A stretch of 56,577 nt of DNA from assembly GCA_902583785.1 (NCBI GenBank), contig CACHXE010000003.1, positions 1-56,577 on the forward strand. Reading direction: 5' to 3'. Source of the DNA: an uncultured Pelagibacteraceae bacterium (lineage in GTDB: Bacteria; Pseudomonadota; Alphaproteobacteria; Pelagibacterales; Pelagibacteraceae). Positions 12,705 to 21,169 of this stretch are shown piece after piece (the stretch's first letter is position 1; every line of letters begins with the position of its first letter). Both the position numbers and the translations under genes were made by a program. Under the pieces are notes generated by a model. The model was given only the letters and a program-made list of their open reading frames with translations, searched no databases and was not told the DNA's origin.

Positions 12705-14021
12705 ATGAAATTAAAAAATAACTATAAAATTTTATCCTTTATATTAATTTTTCTATCATTGTCCTCATTTTTTTTAGGATTTTATCTTGATGAAAATTCT
12801 GCTGGAGCAGGACATTATACGGGCGACTGGAAGTTTGCATGGGCTAACTTACAAATATTTCTTAATAATGATATATCAGAAGGCATTATTCATGAAAATC
12901 TTCTTACTAATAGAACTCCACTATTATACATACTTCATAAATTATTTAATCCATTTGCTGGAAGTGAAATAGGTTATAGAAGAAGTGTATTTATTCTTTC
13001 ACTAATAACACCTTTTTTATTTTATTTGTGCATAAAACAAAAATTTAAAAAAGAAGAGAATCTATTAATAGCACTAATTGCGTCAACGATTTTTTTAAGT
13101 CCTTATTTTAGAACCAGCTCTTATTGGGGCTTGGAAGAAAACTATGGACTTATTTCTTTATTATTTTCTTTTATATTTTTAAACTCTTTTTTAGAAAATC
13201 AACAAGAAAATACTTATAAAATTTATTTTCAATTATTTTTATCAATTTTTTTTAGTTCTCTTTGTATATATTTTGATCAAAAATTACTTATTGTTCCAAT
13301 TATATGTTTTTTAACAATTATTACCTCTGAAAAAAAAAATATTTTAAAAATATTTTCTATTTTTTTTTATTTAATTTTATCATTTCCTTATATTTATTTA
13401 ATTACTCAATGGGGAGGTTTGTTTCCTACAAATCAAACAGAAACTAGAAATTTAGGAAATGAATTGTATTTTGATCATATAGGATATGCGGTAACAATTA
13501 TAGCTTTCTATTTTGTGCCGTTTTTATTTTTTAAAAAAGAAAAAATATTTAATTTAGTTAAAACCACTTTTTCAAAAAAAAGTAGCAATTATTTATTTTT
13601 ATTATTCCTAATTTATATACTCTCGTTAATAATTTTATCTTATTTTACAAATGAATCATCTCTAAACATAGATGTTTCCATTGGGAAAGGATATATACAT
13701 AAATTATCATATATTTTATTTGAAAAAAATTTCATAAGAGAAATTTTTATTTATTTTGCATTTATTATTTCATGGATAATAATATTAATTTTTATCAATC
13801 AAAATATTAAAGATTTTCTAATTTTATTATATTTATTTTTTGTTGCACTAATTACATTGCCAATTCTACAAGAGTATTTTGATCCATTGATTTTTATAAT
13901 GGTTTTTACTTTTTTTAATATAAAAATATTTATTAACTATAAAAACGCAATAATGCTCTTTTTGTATTTTTCATTTATTTTAATTAGCTCAAATATTTAC
14001 TATTATAATCTTCTAAATTAA
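12705..14021 (+). CDS. Polytopic membrane protein, possibly a GT-C-like glycosyltransferase
   Basis: 438 aa with many hydrophobic helices; lies among glycan-type genes; no catalytic motif identified by eye. Confidence 0.6.
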   Translation: MKLKNNYKILSFILIFLSLSSFFLGFYLDENSAGAGHYTGDWKFAWANLQIFLNNDISEGIIHENLLTNRTPLLYILHKLFNPFAGSEIGYRRSVFILSLITPFLFYLCIKQKFKKEENLLIALIASTIFLSPYFRTSSYWGLEENYGLISLLFSFIFLNSFLENQQENTYKIYFQLFLSIFFSSLCIYFDQKLLIVPIICFLTIITSEKKNILKIFSIFFYLILSFPYIYLITQWGGLFPTNQTETRNLGNELYFDHIGYAVTIIAFYFVPFLFFKKEKIFNLVKTTFSKKSSNYLFLLFLIYILSLIILSYFTNESSLNIDVSIGKGYIHKLSYILFEKNFIREIFIYFAFIISWIIILIFINQNIKDFLILLYLFFVALITLPILQEYFDPLIFIMVFTFFNIKIFINYKNAIMLFLYFSFILISSNIYYYNLLN

Positions 14022-14037
14022 TAAAATTTATTACGAG

Positions 14038-14763
14038 TTATGAGTATCGAAATTTGATTATCAATATACCTATGAGCATTTTTATAGGATCTAAAAATAC
14101 ATTTACTTTACTATTGTCTTTATGCGTCCATTTTACCGGAAGTTCTTTTATTTTTATATTTTTTAACTTTAATAGTAAAATAATTTCAATATCGTGATCC
14201 CATCCACAATTTTTTAATTTAGAAAATGCGAATTTAGCATATCTTTTTTTATATAATTTATATCCACATTGAGTATCTTTTATTTTTATATTTAATATTA
14301 CAAATATAAAAAAACTTCCAATATCACCTAGTAGCTTTCGTAGTAGGTTTCGTTTAACAATAGATTTTTTATGTGATCTAGAACCAAAATAAACTGAATG
14401 TTTATTATTAATTGACTTTTTTTCAATCCAATTAGAAATTTGAAAAAGCGAAACGGACATATCAATATCAGTTGTTAAAATCCAATCATATCTAGCTTTT
14501 TTAATTCCTAATTTTAATGCTCCGCCCTTACCTAAATTGTTTTTTGATTTTATTACTTTAAATTTAGTTTTGTTTTTTGAATGAATTTTTTTAATGTATC
14601 TATCAATTAAATTATATGAATTGTCCTTGCTCCCATCATCTACAAAAATAATTTCAATTTTTAATTTTTTTTTCTTTTTCAAGAAACTGTTAATATGATC
14701 AAGACTTGATTTTAATCTCAATTCTTCATTAAAAACAGGAAATATTATTGATAAAGATTTAAT
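14038..14763 (-). CDS. Family 2 glycosyltransferase (dolichyl-phosphate glucosyltransferase-like)
   Basis: SLSIIFPVFNEELRLKSSLDHI, IIFVDDGSKDNSY, NNLGKGGALKLGIKKA, TTDIDMSV, DTQCGYKLYKK. Start set at MIKSLSIIF (14763); the ORF track extends it to 14856. Confidence 0.88.
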   Translation of the reverse strand: MKSLSIIFPVFNEELRLKSSLDHINSFLKKKKKLKIEIIFVDDGSKDNSYNLIDRYIKKIHSKNKTKFKVIKSKNNLGKGGALKLGIKKARYDWILTTDIDMSVSLFQISNWIEKKSINNKHSVYFGSRSHKKSIVKRNLLRKLLGDIGSFFIFVILNIKIKDTQCGYKLYKKRYAKFAFSKLKNCGWDHDIEIILLLKLKNIKIKELPVKWTHKDNSKVNVFLDPIKMLIGILIIKFRYS

Positions 14764-14792
14764 CATAATATAAGTTAATAAAATAATTTTGC

Positions 14793-15434
14793 ATGATAAA
14801 CTTTTTATTAAAAAATCCAAGCCTTTATAGACTTTATCAAAAGACAGTAAGATCAAAGTATGATGAGTATGATTTTATTAAATTTATTTTTAAACAAAAA
14901 GATTTCAAAAATATTAGAATGTTAGATATTTGTTGTGGAGATAGTTATATTTTAGAATATGTAAAAGAATTCATAGATGATTATTTGGGGGTAGATAATA
15001 ATGACAAATATTTGAAACAATGTATGAAAAAATGGTCGAGCTTTAATTTTTTAAATATAGACTTAAATGACAAAAAAAACATAAATGATTTGTTAGATTT
15101 TAAACCAAATTTTATTTTTGTTAATGGTGCAATACACCATTTAGATGATGAGTCAGTATCAAGAATAAATAATTTTGTAGCAGAATTTGAAAAAAGTCTT
15201 TTTTTATCTGTTGATCCCATATCTGATAACAACAAAATTTTAAATAAACTAATGATAATGTTTGATAGGGGTAAATATATAAGAACTAGAAAGGAATACG
15301 AAAATTTAATGACTAACTATAATAATTTTATAGTTGATGATTTTTATAAAATGAGTTTTAAAAATATTTTTCATTACAGGAATTTTAATTTAAATGATCT
15401 CTATAAAGATTGGAAAGCATCTTTAGAGATTTAA
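14793..15434 (+). CDS. Class I SAM-dependent methyltransferase
   Basis: NIRMLDICCGDSYILEYVKE, GVDNNDKYL, IFVNGAIHHL. Confidence 0.7.
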   Translation: MINFLLKNPSLYRLYQKTVRSKYDEYDFIKFIFKQKDFKNIRMLDICCGDSYILEYVKEFIDDYLGVDNNDKYLKQCMKKWSSFNFLNIDLNDKKNINDLLDFKPNFIFVNGAIHHLDDESVSRINNFVAEFEKSLFLSVDPISDNNKILNKLMIMFDRGKYIRTRKEYENLMTNYNNFIVDDFYKMSFKNIFHYRNFNLNDLYKDWKASLEI

Positions 15435-15450
15435 TTAACATTTTTAATTT

Positions 15451-16266
15451 TTACTTAAGCTCACCTTTTTCTCTCATTTTTTTTCTTATATTTGTTGCAG
15501 AAATTTTTTGAATGGTCTTATCTAAAATAATCTCCTCAATTTTATAACCTACTCCTCTTCCATAACAAATATTTGTAATATTAGGAACCAATGTGATCCT
15601 AACTCTATCTTTAAAATCTTTAAGTCTCTTTTCGATATTTTTTTTAATAGTATCAAAATCGAATGGATTATCCTCAATCCCTTTAACATCTCTAACCATT
15701 ATATTTACTTGACCAGTTTTTTTTAATGTTTCTTCAAAAAGCTTTTGATGTCCATCATGCCATGGTTGCCATCTTCCTAACATTTGTGCGGTTGGTTTTT
15801 TATTGTCCCATTTATAAGATTGTATTTTATCTGAAATGACAAATTTTAATAAATCTGAATTTTTTTCAGTAATTTCAAAATCTATTTGCTTTTTTTCTGG
15901 AGTTTCAAAAATTTTATTTGTGTCCTCAAATCTACTTTTTTTAATTGTGTTCATCCACACTGTAAAGTCTGGTTTAAAATCTTCTCTTGTTTTTTTTGTA
16001 GGACAAACAAAATCTGCGATTACATGTTTGTCTTTTTTTAATGCCTCTTCTGCTAACTTCTTCATTCTATTGGCCTGTCTAACTCTACCTTCGGTGCTAA
16101 AATCCCAATCGTTAGCTTTTTTTCTTACTTCGTCCGCATTTATCCACTGAGCGTTTAAAAGTTGAGCAAGACGTTCGCTTAAATAGGTTTTTCCTGAACC
16201 AGGTAATCCCATGATAAGAATTTTAAGTTTTTTCATTTGACCAGAAAAGTTGACTTCTACACCCAA
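15451..16266 (-). CDS. Bifunctional APS-kinase-like P-loop kinase / nucleotidylyltransferase fusion
   Basis: N-domain ILIMGLPGSGKTYLSERLAQLLNAQWINADEVRK...VIADFVCPTKKTREDF (CysC-like); C-domain MLGRWQPWHDGHQKLFEETL...ISATNIRKKM (HxGH and ISxTxIR nucleotidylyltransferase motifs). Confidence 0.8.
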   Translation of the reverse strand: MGVEVNFSGQMKKLKILIMGLPGSGKTYLSERLAQLLNAQWINADEVRKKANDWDFSTEGRVRQANRMKKLAEEALKKDKHVIADFVCPTKKTREDFKPDFTVWMNTIKKSRFEDTNKIFETPEKKQIDFEITEKNSDLLKFVISDKIQSYKWDNKKPTAQMLGRWQPWHDGHQKLFEETLKKTGQVNIMVRDVKGIEDNPFDFDTIKKNIEKRLKDFKDRVRITLVPNITNICYGRGVGYKIEEIILDKTIQKISATNIRKKMREKGELK

Positions 16267-16267
16267 T

Positions 16268-16939
16268 TTAAAAGATTTTCAATAACTTTACTTTTTTTGA
16301 AGAATTTTTAGCAACTAACAAACATGCTTTTGATTGAAGAATTAAACCATCTTTTAAAATTCTGAGATTATTATCTTTTAATGTTTTTCCTGTGGAAGTT
16401 ATATCTGTAATAATTTCTGATGAGCCAATGAATGGGTAAGTTTCTGTAGCACCTAGGCTGTTTACTAATTTGTATTGTGTAACACCTTTAGAAAGTAGAA
16501 AAGTGTTTGTTAAATTAGGATATTTGGTTGCAACTCTTAATCTCATATTTTTTTTGTCTCTAAAATCAAAAGATACTTCTTCTAAATCCGCAACAGTTTG
16601 AACGTCAATCCAATCATCAGGAATAGCTATAACAACATTTGCTAAACCAAAATCTAGTTTTTTTCTAACATCGATTTTTTTCTTTAGGTTTGTTGGCGAC
16701 TCATTCAAAAGATCTAAGCCTGAAATGCCTATATCAAGTGTACCATCACTAAGTCTTTGGATAATTTCCTTTGCATGTAAATAAATAATTTTAATATTAG
16801 GAAAATTTTGAACTTCTGCAAAATAGTTTCTTTCTCCGCCATTTGAGGTTAGCTTAAAATTATTTTTTTCAAAAAAACCTATTGCTCCTTCTCTCAATCT
16901 TCCTTTGCTCGGCAGACCTATAGTTATTATATTTTTCAT
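16268..16939 (-). CDS. hisG: ATP phosphoribosyltransferase catalytic subunit (short form)
   Basis: ITIGLPSKGRLREGAIGFFEK, LDIGISGLDLL, TKYPNLTNTF; adjacent hisZ fits the short form. Confidence 0.93.
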   Translation of the reverse strand: MKNIITIGLPSKGRLREGAIGFFEKNNFKLTSNGGERNYFAEVQNFPNIKIIYLHAKEIIQRLSDGTLDIGISGLDLLNESPTNLKKKIDVRKKLDFGLANVVIAIPDDWIDVQTVADLEEVSFDFRDKKNMRLRVATKYPNLTNTFLLSKGVTQYKLVNSLGATETYPFIGSSEIITDITSTGKTLKDNNLRILKDGLILQSKACLLVAKNSSKKVKLLKIF

Positions 16940-17988
16940 ATATTTAAATTGTTTAAATTTATTGCCGCTCCAACAGCTGAAATATTTTTCTTTGATCCAA
17001 GGCTTTTTAATAGACCATCGTATCTTCCTCCCCTGGCAATTTCTTTTTTTGAGGAATTATATATCTCAAAAACTAATCCCGAATAATATTCAATATCTCT
17101 TCCAAAATTGGTCGAGAAAATTATTTTTGAATTTAGTTTTGATAAGTTTTTCAAGCTCGATATGTCTCTAAAAATATTTTTACCCAAGTTATTTTTGTTA
17201 GTAAAATTATTTAATGTTCTTTCTAAATTTTCTATTGGACAATTGATCTTTAAAAAATCTTTAATGATTTTTACAGTTTTTTTATTTTCTTTAAATGATC
17301 TTGGATCTTTAATTTTTCTATCAAATCTAGCTATAATTTCTGAAACCTTACGGTTTGCAATTTCTTTGTTTTGATCAATATTTTTCATTTTAAAAAATTT
17401 TTTCTTATCTAATTCAACTGAAGTAGGATCAACATCAGAATTTGTTTCAAGTCTATCAAGTAAATCCTCGAAATATTGTGGTCTCCAAAAGTGTCTTTTT
17501 AATCTCAATCTCCACCTTTCGGGTATTTTTAAAGACTCGATTAACTTTTTGCATAAACTAACATCACCAACTTTAACTGATATATTTTTAACTTTTATTT
17601 TATTGATTGAATTAGTAATTGTTTTTAAAACTTTTAAATCATCGATAGACTTATTTTTTGATCCAAAAATTTCTACTCCTATTTGATAATTAATAACTTT
17701 GTCTTTTAAATTTTTTGAGCGTCTGTAAGCTTGTCCAGAATAATATATTTTTGAGTTTGCTTTAGAATTGTCTTTCAAATATTTTATACACGAAGCAACT
17801 GTCAAATCTGGTCTTAAACACATGCTTTTCCCGGTATCGTCCTCAAAAGTGAGCATTATCTTCCTAAAATTCTCACCAGATCTTTCGATAATATAATTTG
17901 AGTCTAAAAGTACATCTGGTTCTGATAAAACAAAACCATCTTTCTTAAATACTTTTATTATATTTTCAGAATAATTTTTTGATTTCAT
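16936..17988 (-). CDS. hisZ: ATP phosphoribosyltransferase regulatory subunit
   Basis: HisRS-like: MCLRPDLTVASCIKYL, YYSGQAYRRSK, FGRDIEYYSGLVFEIY, ARGGRYDGLL; overlaps hisS and hisG. Confidence 0.88.
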   Translation of the reverse strand: MKSKNYSENIIKVFKKDGFVLSEPDVLLDSNYIIERSGENFRKIMLTFEDDTGKSMCLRPDLTVASCIKYLKDNSKANSKIYYSGQAYRRSKNLKDKVINYQIGVEIFGSKNKSIDDLKVLKTITNSINKIKVKNISVKVGDVSLCKKLIESLKIPERWRLRLKRHFWRPQYFEDLLDRLETNSDVDPTSVELDKKKFFKMKNIDQNKEIANRKVSEIIARFDRKIKDPRSFKENKKTVKIIKDFLKINCPIENLERTLNNFTNKNNLGKNIFRDISSLKNLSKLNSKIIFSTNFGRDIEYYSGLVFEIYNSSKKEIARGGRYDGLLKSLGSKKNISAVGAAINLNNLNI

Positions 17989-19300
17989 TTACCAATTCCT
18001 CTATTTTAACTGGGCTTTCATTTCCATTTTCAAGATTTTTTAAAGTCACTTTTCCTGATTTTATTTCGTTATCTCCATATAAGATAACAGCTGGAGATCC
18101 TATCTTATTTGCGTATTCCATTTGTTTTTTCAACTTACCTTCTCCCGGATAGATCTCTGAACTTATATTCGAGGTTCTAAGTTTATTAAGTATATCTACA
18201 TATTGCTTAATTTTATCTTTATCAAAAACACATATAATGATTGGTCGTGTAGACTTTATTTTAAAATCTTTTTTCTGCATTAAGGCAAATACAAGTCTGT
18301 CTAGACCAATTGATATTCCAGTTGCAGGACAATCTAAACTTCCAAAATTACTTACAAGATTATCGTATCTACCGCCTCCACCTATTGATCCAAATTGAAT
18401 GGTTTGTCCTTTTAAATTTTTTACTTCAAAATTTAAATTAACTTCAAAAATGGGTCCTGTATAATATTCTAATCCTCGAATAACAGTTGGATCAAATTTG
18501 TAATTCTTAAAATTATAAGCTTCAAATATCTTTAAAATTTCCAAAACATCTTCGCTATCAGGAACTTTTCCCTGCAAAGCGGATTCGATTTTTTTAATCT
18601 GATCACTTTCAAGGTTTGCTCCCTTTGTATAATCTCCTGATTTATCTTTTCGACCTTCTCCAAGGAGCTTTTTTGCCTCTTGCCAACCAAGTCTATCGAT
18701 TTTATCGAGAGCTCTTAACGTGGTTGAGATTTGCTCTTTTGATGTAATTTTCAACTTTTCGAATAATCTATTTGTAAATTTTCTAGAAGAAATTTTTACA
18801 GTATAATCTTTTTTATTTAAACCGCACTTTTCTAATATTTCAGATATTAATACACATAGCTCTGCATCTGCTTGTAAATTTTTTGTTCCCACGTAATCAG
18901 CATCAAATTGTAAAAATTCTCTAAATCTTCCTGGTCCAGGTTTTTCATTTCTCCAAACAGAACCTAATTGGAAACGTTTGAATGGTTTTGGTATTTCAAG
19001 ATAATTTTTTGCAACATATCTTGCTAGAGGAGCAGTGAGGTCATAACGAAGCGACATCCATTTATTTTCGTCTTTAAAAGAAAATACCCCAGCATCAGGT
19101 CTTTCCTTGTCGGGTAAAAATTTGCCAATACTATCTGTATACTCAAAACTGGGTGTTTCGAGATATTGAAAACCGTACTTAATCATAACTTCTTTAATAT
19201 TAGAAATTACAAAATCACGGATTAATAATTCTTTTTCTTGTCTATCTACAAAACCTAATGGTAATTCTTTAGAAGGTTTTGTTTTTTTATCTTTTACCAT
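17966..19300 (-). CDS. hisS: Histidyl-tRNA synthetase
   Basis: MSLRYDLTAPLARYVA, FQLGSVWRNEKPGPGRFREFLQFDADYVG, RGLEYYTGPIFEV, GGGGRYDNLV, GISIGLDRL. Start at MVKDKK; the longer ORF (to 19366) reads into the tRNA. Confidence 0.95.
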   Translation of the reverse strand: MVKDKKTKPSKELPLGFVDRQEKELLIRDFVISNIKEVMIKYGFQYLETPSFEYTDSIGKFLPDKERPDAGVFSFKDENKWMSLRYDLTAPLARYVAKNYLEIPKPFKRFQLGSVWRNEKPGPGRFREFLQFDADYVGTKNLQADAELCVLISEILEKCGLNKKDYTVKISSRKFTNRLFEKLKITSKEQISTTLRALDKIDRLGWQEAKKLLGEGRKDKSGDYTKGANLESDQIKKIESALQGKVPDSEDVLEILKIFEAYNFKNYKFDPTVIRGLEYYTGPIFEVNLNFEVKNLKGQTIQFGSIGGGGRYDNLVSNFGSLDCPATGISIGLDRLVFALMQKKDFKIKSTRPIIICVFDKDKIKQYVDILNKLRTSNISSEIYPGEGKLKKQMEYANKIGSPAVILYGDNEIKSGKVTLKNLENGNESPVKIEELVNEIKKLF

Positions 19301-19304
19301 TTTT

Positions 19305-19381
19305 TGGTACAGCAGGGTGGATTCGAACCACCGACCCCTAGTTCCACAAACTAGTGCTCTAACCATCTGAGCTACTGCTGC
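19305..19381 (-). tRNA. tRNA-His(GUG)
   Basis: GCAGCAG TA GCTC AGATGGTTA GAGC A CTAGT TTGTGGA ACTAG GGGTC GGTGG TTCGAAT CCACC CTGCTGT A CCA folds as a full cloverleaf; anticodon GTG; CCA encoded. Confidence 0.97.
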
Positions 19382-19439
19382 ATAACTCCTTTTTATATTA
19401 ATTGTTTATAAATTTATATTTTAAATATGTAGTGATTTA

Positions 19440-19475
19440 GCTAAGCAATAGCTTAGCGTGCACTCTGTGAGAGTG
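19440..19475. other. Two tandem perfect stem-loops in an intergenic region
   Basis: GCTAAGC-AATA-GCTTAGC (19440-19457), then CACTCT-GTG-AGAGTG (19461-19475). Confidence 0.6.
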
Positions 19476-19617
19476 TTTGTGTGAAATAGAAGTGTTTATT
19501 TTTTTCAACATTTGATCATCTTTTAACAAATTAAAAACTAATTTCAACCCTAGATTATTGGGACAAAAACTAAAATCTTAATCTTTGCCCCAATTAATAG
19601 TTTGCTGGTAATAAGAT

Positions 19618-19827
19618 TTAAGATGTTTTCTGTAGATTTACCGCGGCAGGTCCTTTTTCTCCGTTCTCTACATCAAAAGTAAGCTCATCACCTTCGTTTA
19701 AATATTTTAAACCAGCTGCTCTTACTGCTGAAGAATGAACGAAAACGTCCTTTTCCTTATCTTCTCTTTCAATAAAACCATAACCTTTAGTTCCATTGAA
19801 CCACTTAACTTTTCCTTTTAGACTCAT
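19618..19827 (-). CDS. Cold-shock domain protein
   Basis: [31 protein letters not shown]. Confidence 0.95.
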   Translation of the reverse strand: MSLKGKVKWFNGTKGYGFIEREDKEKDVFVHSSAVRAAGLKYLNEGDELTFDVENGEKGPAAVNLQKTS

Positions 19828-19960
19828 TTTTTCTTCCTTACTTAATTGTTATCGTAATATTAGTATAAAATACTAATAGTGCCCTTAAACAGATTTCTAG
19901 ATTAAATGTCAAGAGAATGATTGCTTTTTAAATAAAAAAATTAATGAAATTACCTTTTTG

Positions 19961-21082
19961 CTACAACAAAATACTTAAAATTACTAATAAAAGCAGAATA
20001 GTTCCGGTGCCGATAGCTAAATTTTTTCTATCTTTAAGAAACCTTATAATTTTTGATGTACCTGGCTCAACATAAGATAATTGTTGACCTGCTGCGTCTG
20101 ACGGTTTTTTAAAGCCTTGATCCCGTCCAATTTTAAGAAATCTGACCTTTCTTTGATTAAAGATTTCATCACCAGATTGATTTTTAAATTTTTCTAAATT
20201 TTTTAGTATTGATTTTTTTATCTTTCCTGCCATTTCTTTATAATCACGATGTGCTCCTCCTAAAGGTTCGTCAATCACTTCATCTATAATTCCTAATTTT
20301 AAAAGTTCTTTAGCTGTTAATTTCATAGCATCTGCTGCTTCTAGAGATTTGCTTGGATCACGCCATAATATAGAGGCGCATCCTTCGGGAGATATCACAG
20401 AATAAATTGAGTGTTCTAACATTATAACTTTATTTGAAGAAGCTAATGCAATTGCTCCACCTGATCCTCCTTCTCCAATAATCACAGAAATATTTGGAAC
20501 TTTTAAGGACATACAACATTCTATTGAATTTGCTATAGCGATTGCTTGTCCTCTTTGCTCTGCTCCAATACCAGGATAAGCTCCCGGAGTATCTATAAAA
20601 GTTACAACAGGGATTCTAAAACGATCAGCGAGTTTCATAAGTCTTATACATTTTCTATATCCTTCTGGTCGCATCATTCCAAAATTTCTTTCCATTCTGC
20701 TATTAAGGTCTTCCCCTTTTTCTTGTCCTAAAACTAAAACAGATTTACCATCTATCAATCCAAAACCTGCGATGATAGATTTGTCATCAGCAAAAAGTCT
20801 ATCTCCAGATAAAAGAGTAAAATCTGAAAATACTTCCTTTATATAAAAATTTGCTCTAGGCCTATCCTCATGTCTGGCGACCATTGTCTTTTGCCAACTG
20901 TTAAGGGTAGAGTAAGTTTTTTCAAGTTTTTCATTAATTTGCTCTTGAATTTTTTGTATCTTATTTGTATCAACTTCAGAAATTCCGTCTTTATCAAAAG
21001 GGTTTTTTGAGGAATCAAGTTCTTCTTCGAGATTTTTTATTTCTTTTTCAAAATCTAAATAATTTCTCATAAATAATTGCAA
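19961..21082 (-). CDS. accA: Acetyl-CoA carboxylase carboxyltransferase subunit alpha, with C-terminal hydrophobic extension
   Basis: YLDFEKEIKNLEEEL, GQEKGED, FIDTPGAYPGIGAEQRGQ, IGEGGSGGAIAL, SPEGCASILWRD; ends DRKNLAIGTGTILLLLVILSILL. Likely start at MRNYLDFEKE (about 21070). Confidence 0.94.
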   Translation of the reverse strand: MQLFMRNYLDFEKEIKNLEEELDSSKNPFDKDGISEVDTNKIQKIQEQINEKLEKTYSTLNSWQKTMVARHEDRPRANFYIKEVFSDFTLLSGDRLFADDKSIIAGFGLIDGKSVLVLGQEKGEDLNSRMERNFGMMRPEGYRKCIRLMKLADRFRIPVVTFIDTPGAYPGIGAEQRGQAIAIANSIECCMSLKVPNISVIIGEGGSGGAIALASSNKVIMLEHSIYSVISPEGCASILWRDPSKSLEAADAMKLTAKELLKLGIIDEVIDEPLGGAHRDYKEMAGKIKKSILKNLEKFKNQSGDEIFNQRKVRFLKIGRDQGFKKPSDAAGQQLSYVEPGTSKIIRFLKDRKNLAIGTGTILLLLVILSILL

Positions 21083-21169
21083 TATAATAATATTAGTAAT
21101 TCAAATAAAATTCAAATGTGTCAATAAAGTGTTGTTAAATTACTTATTATTTGGTGTATTGTTTAATAA

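Noticed and set aside
19301-19366. N-terminal extension of hisS (MVRALVCGTRGRWFESTLLYQK)
   Set aside because: Encoded by the tRNA-His sequence itself; the first credible start is ATG at 19300.
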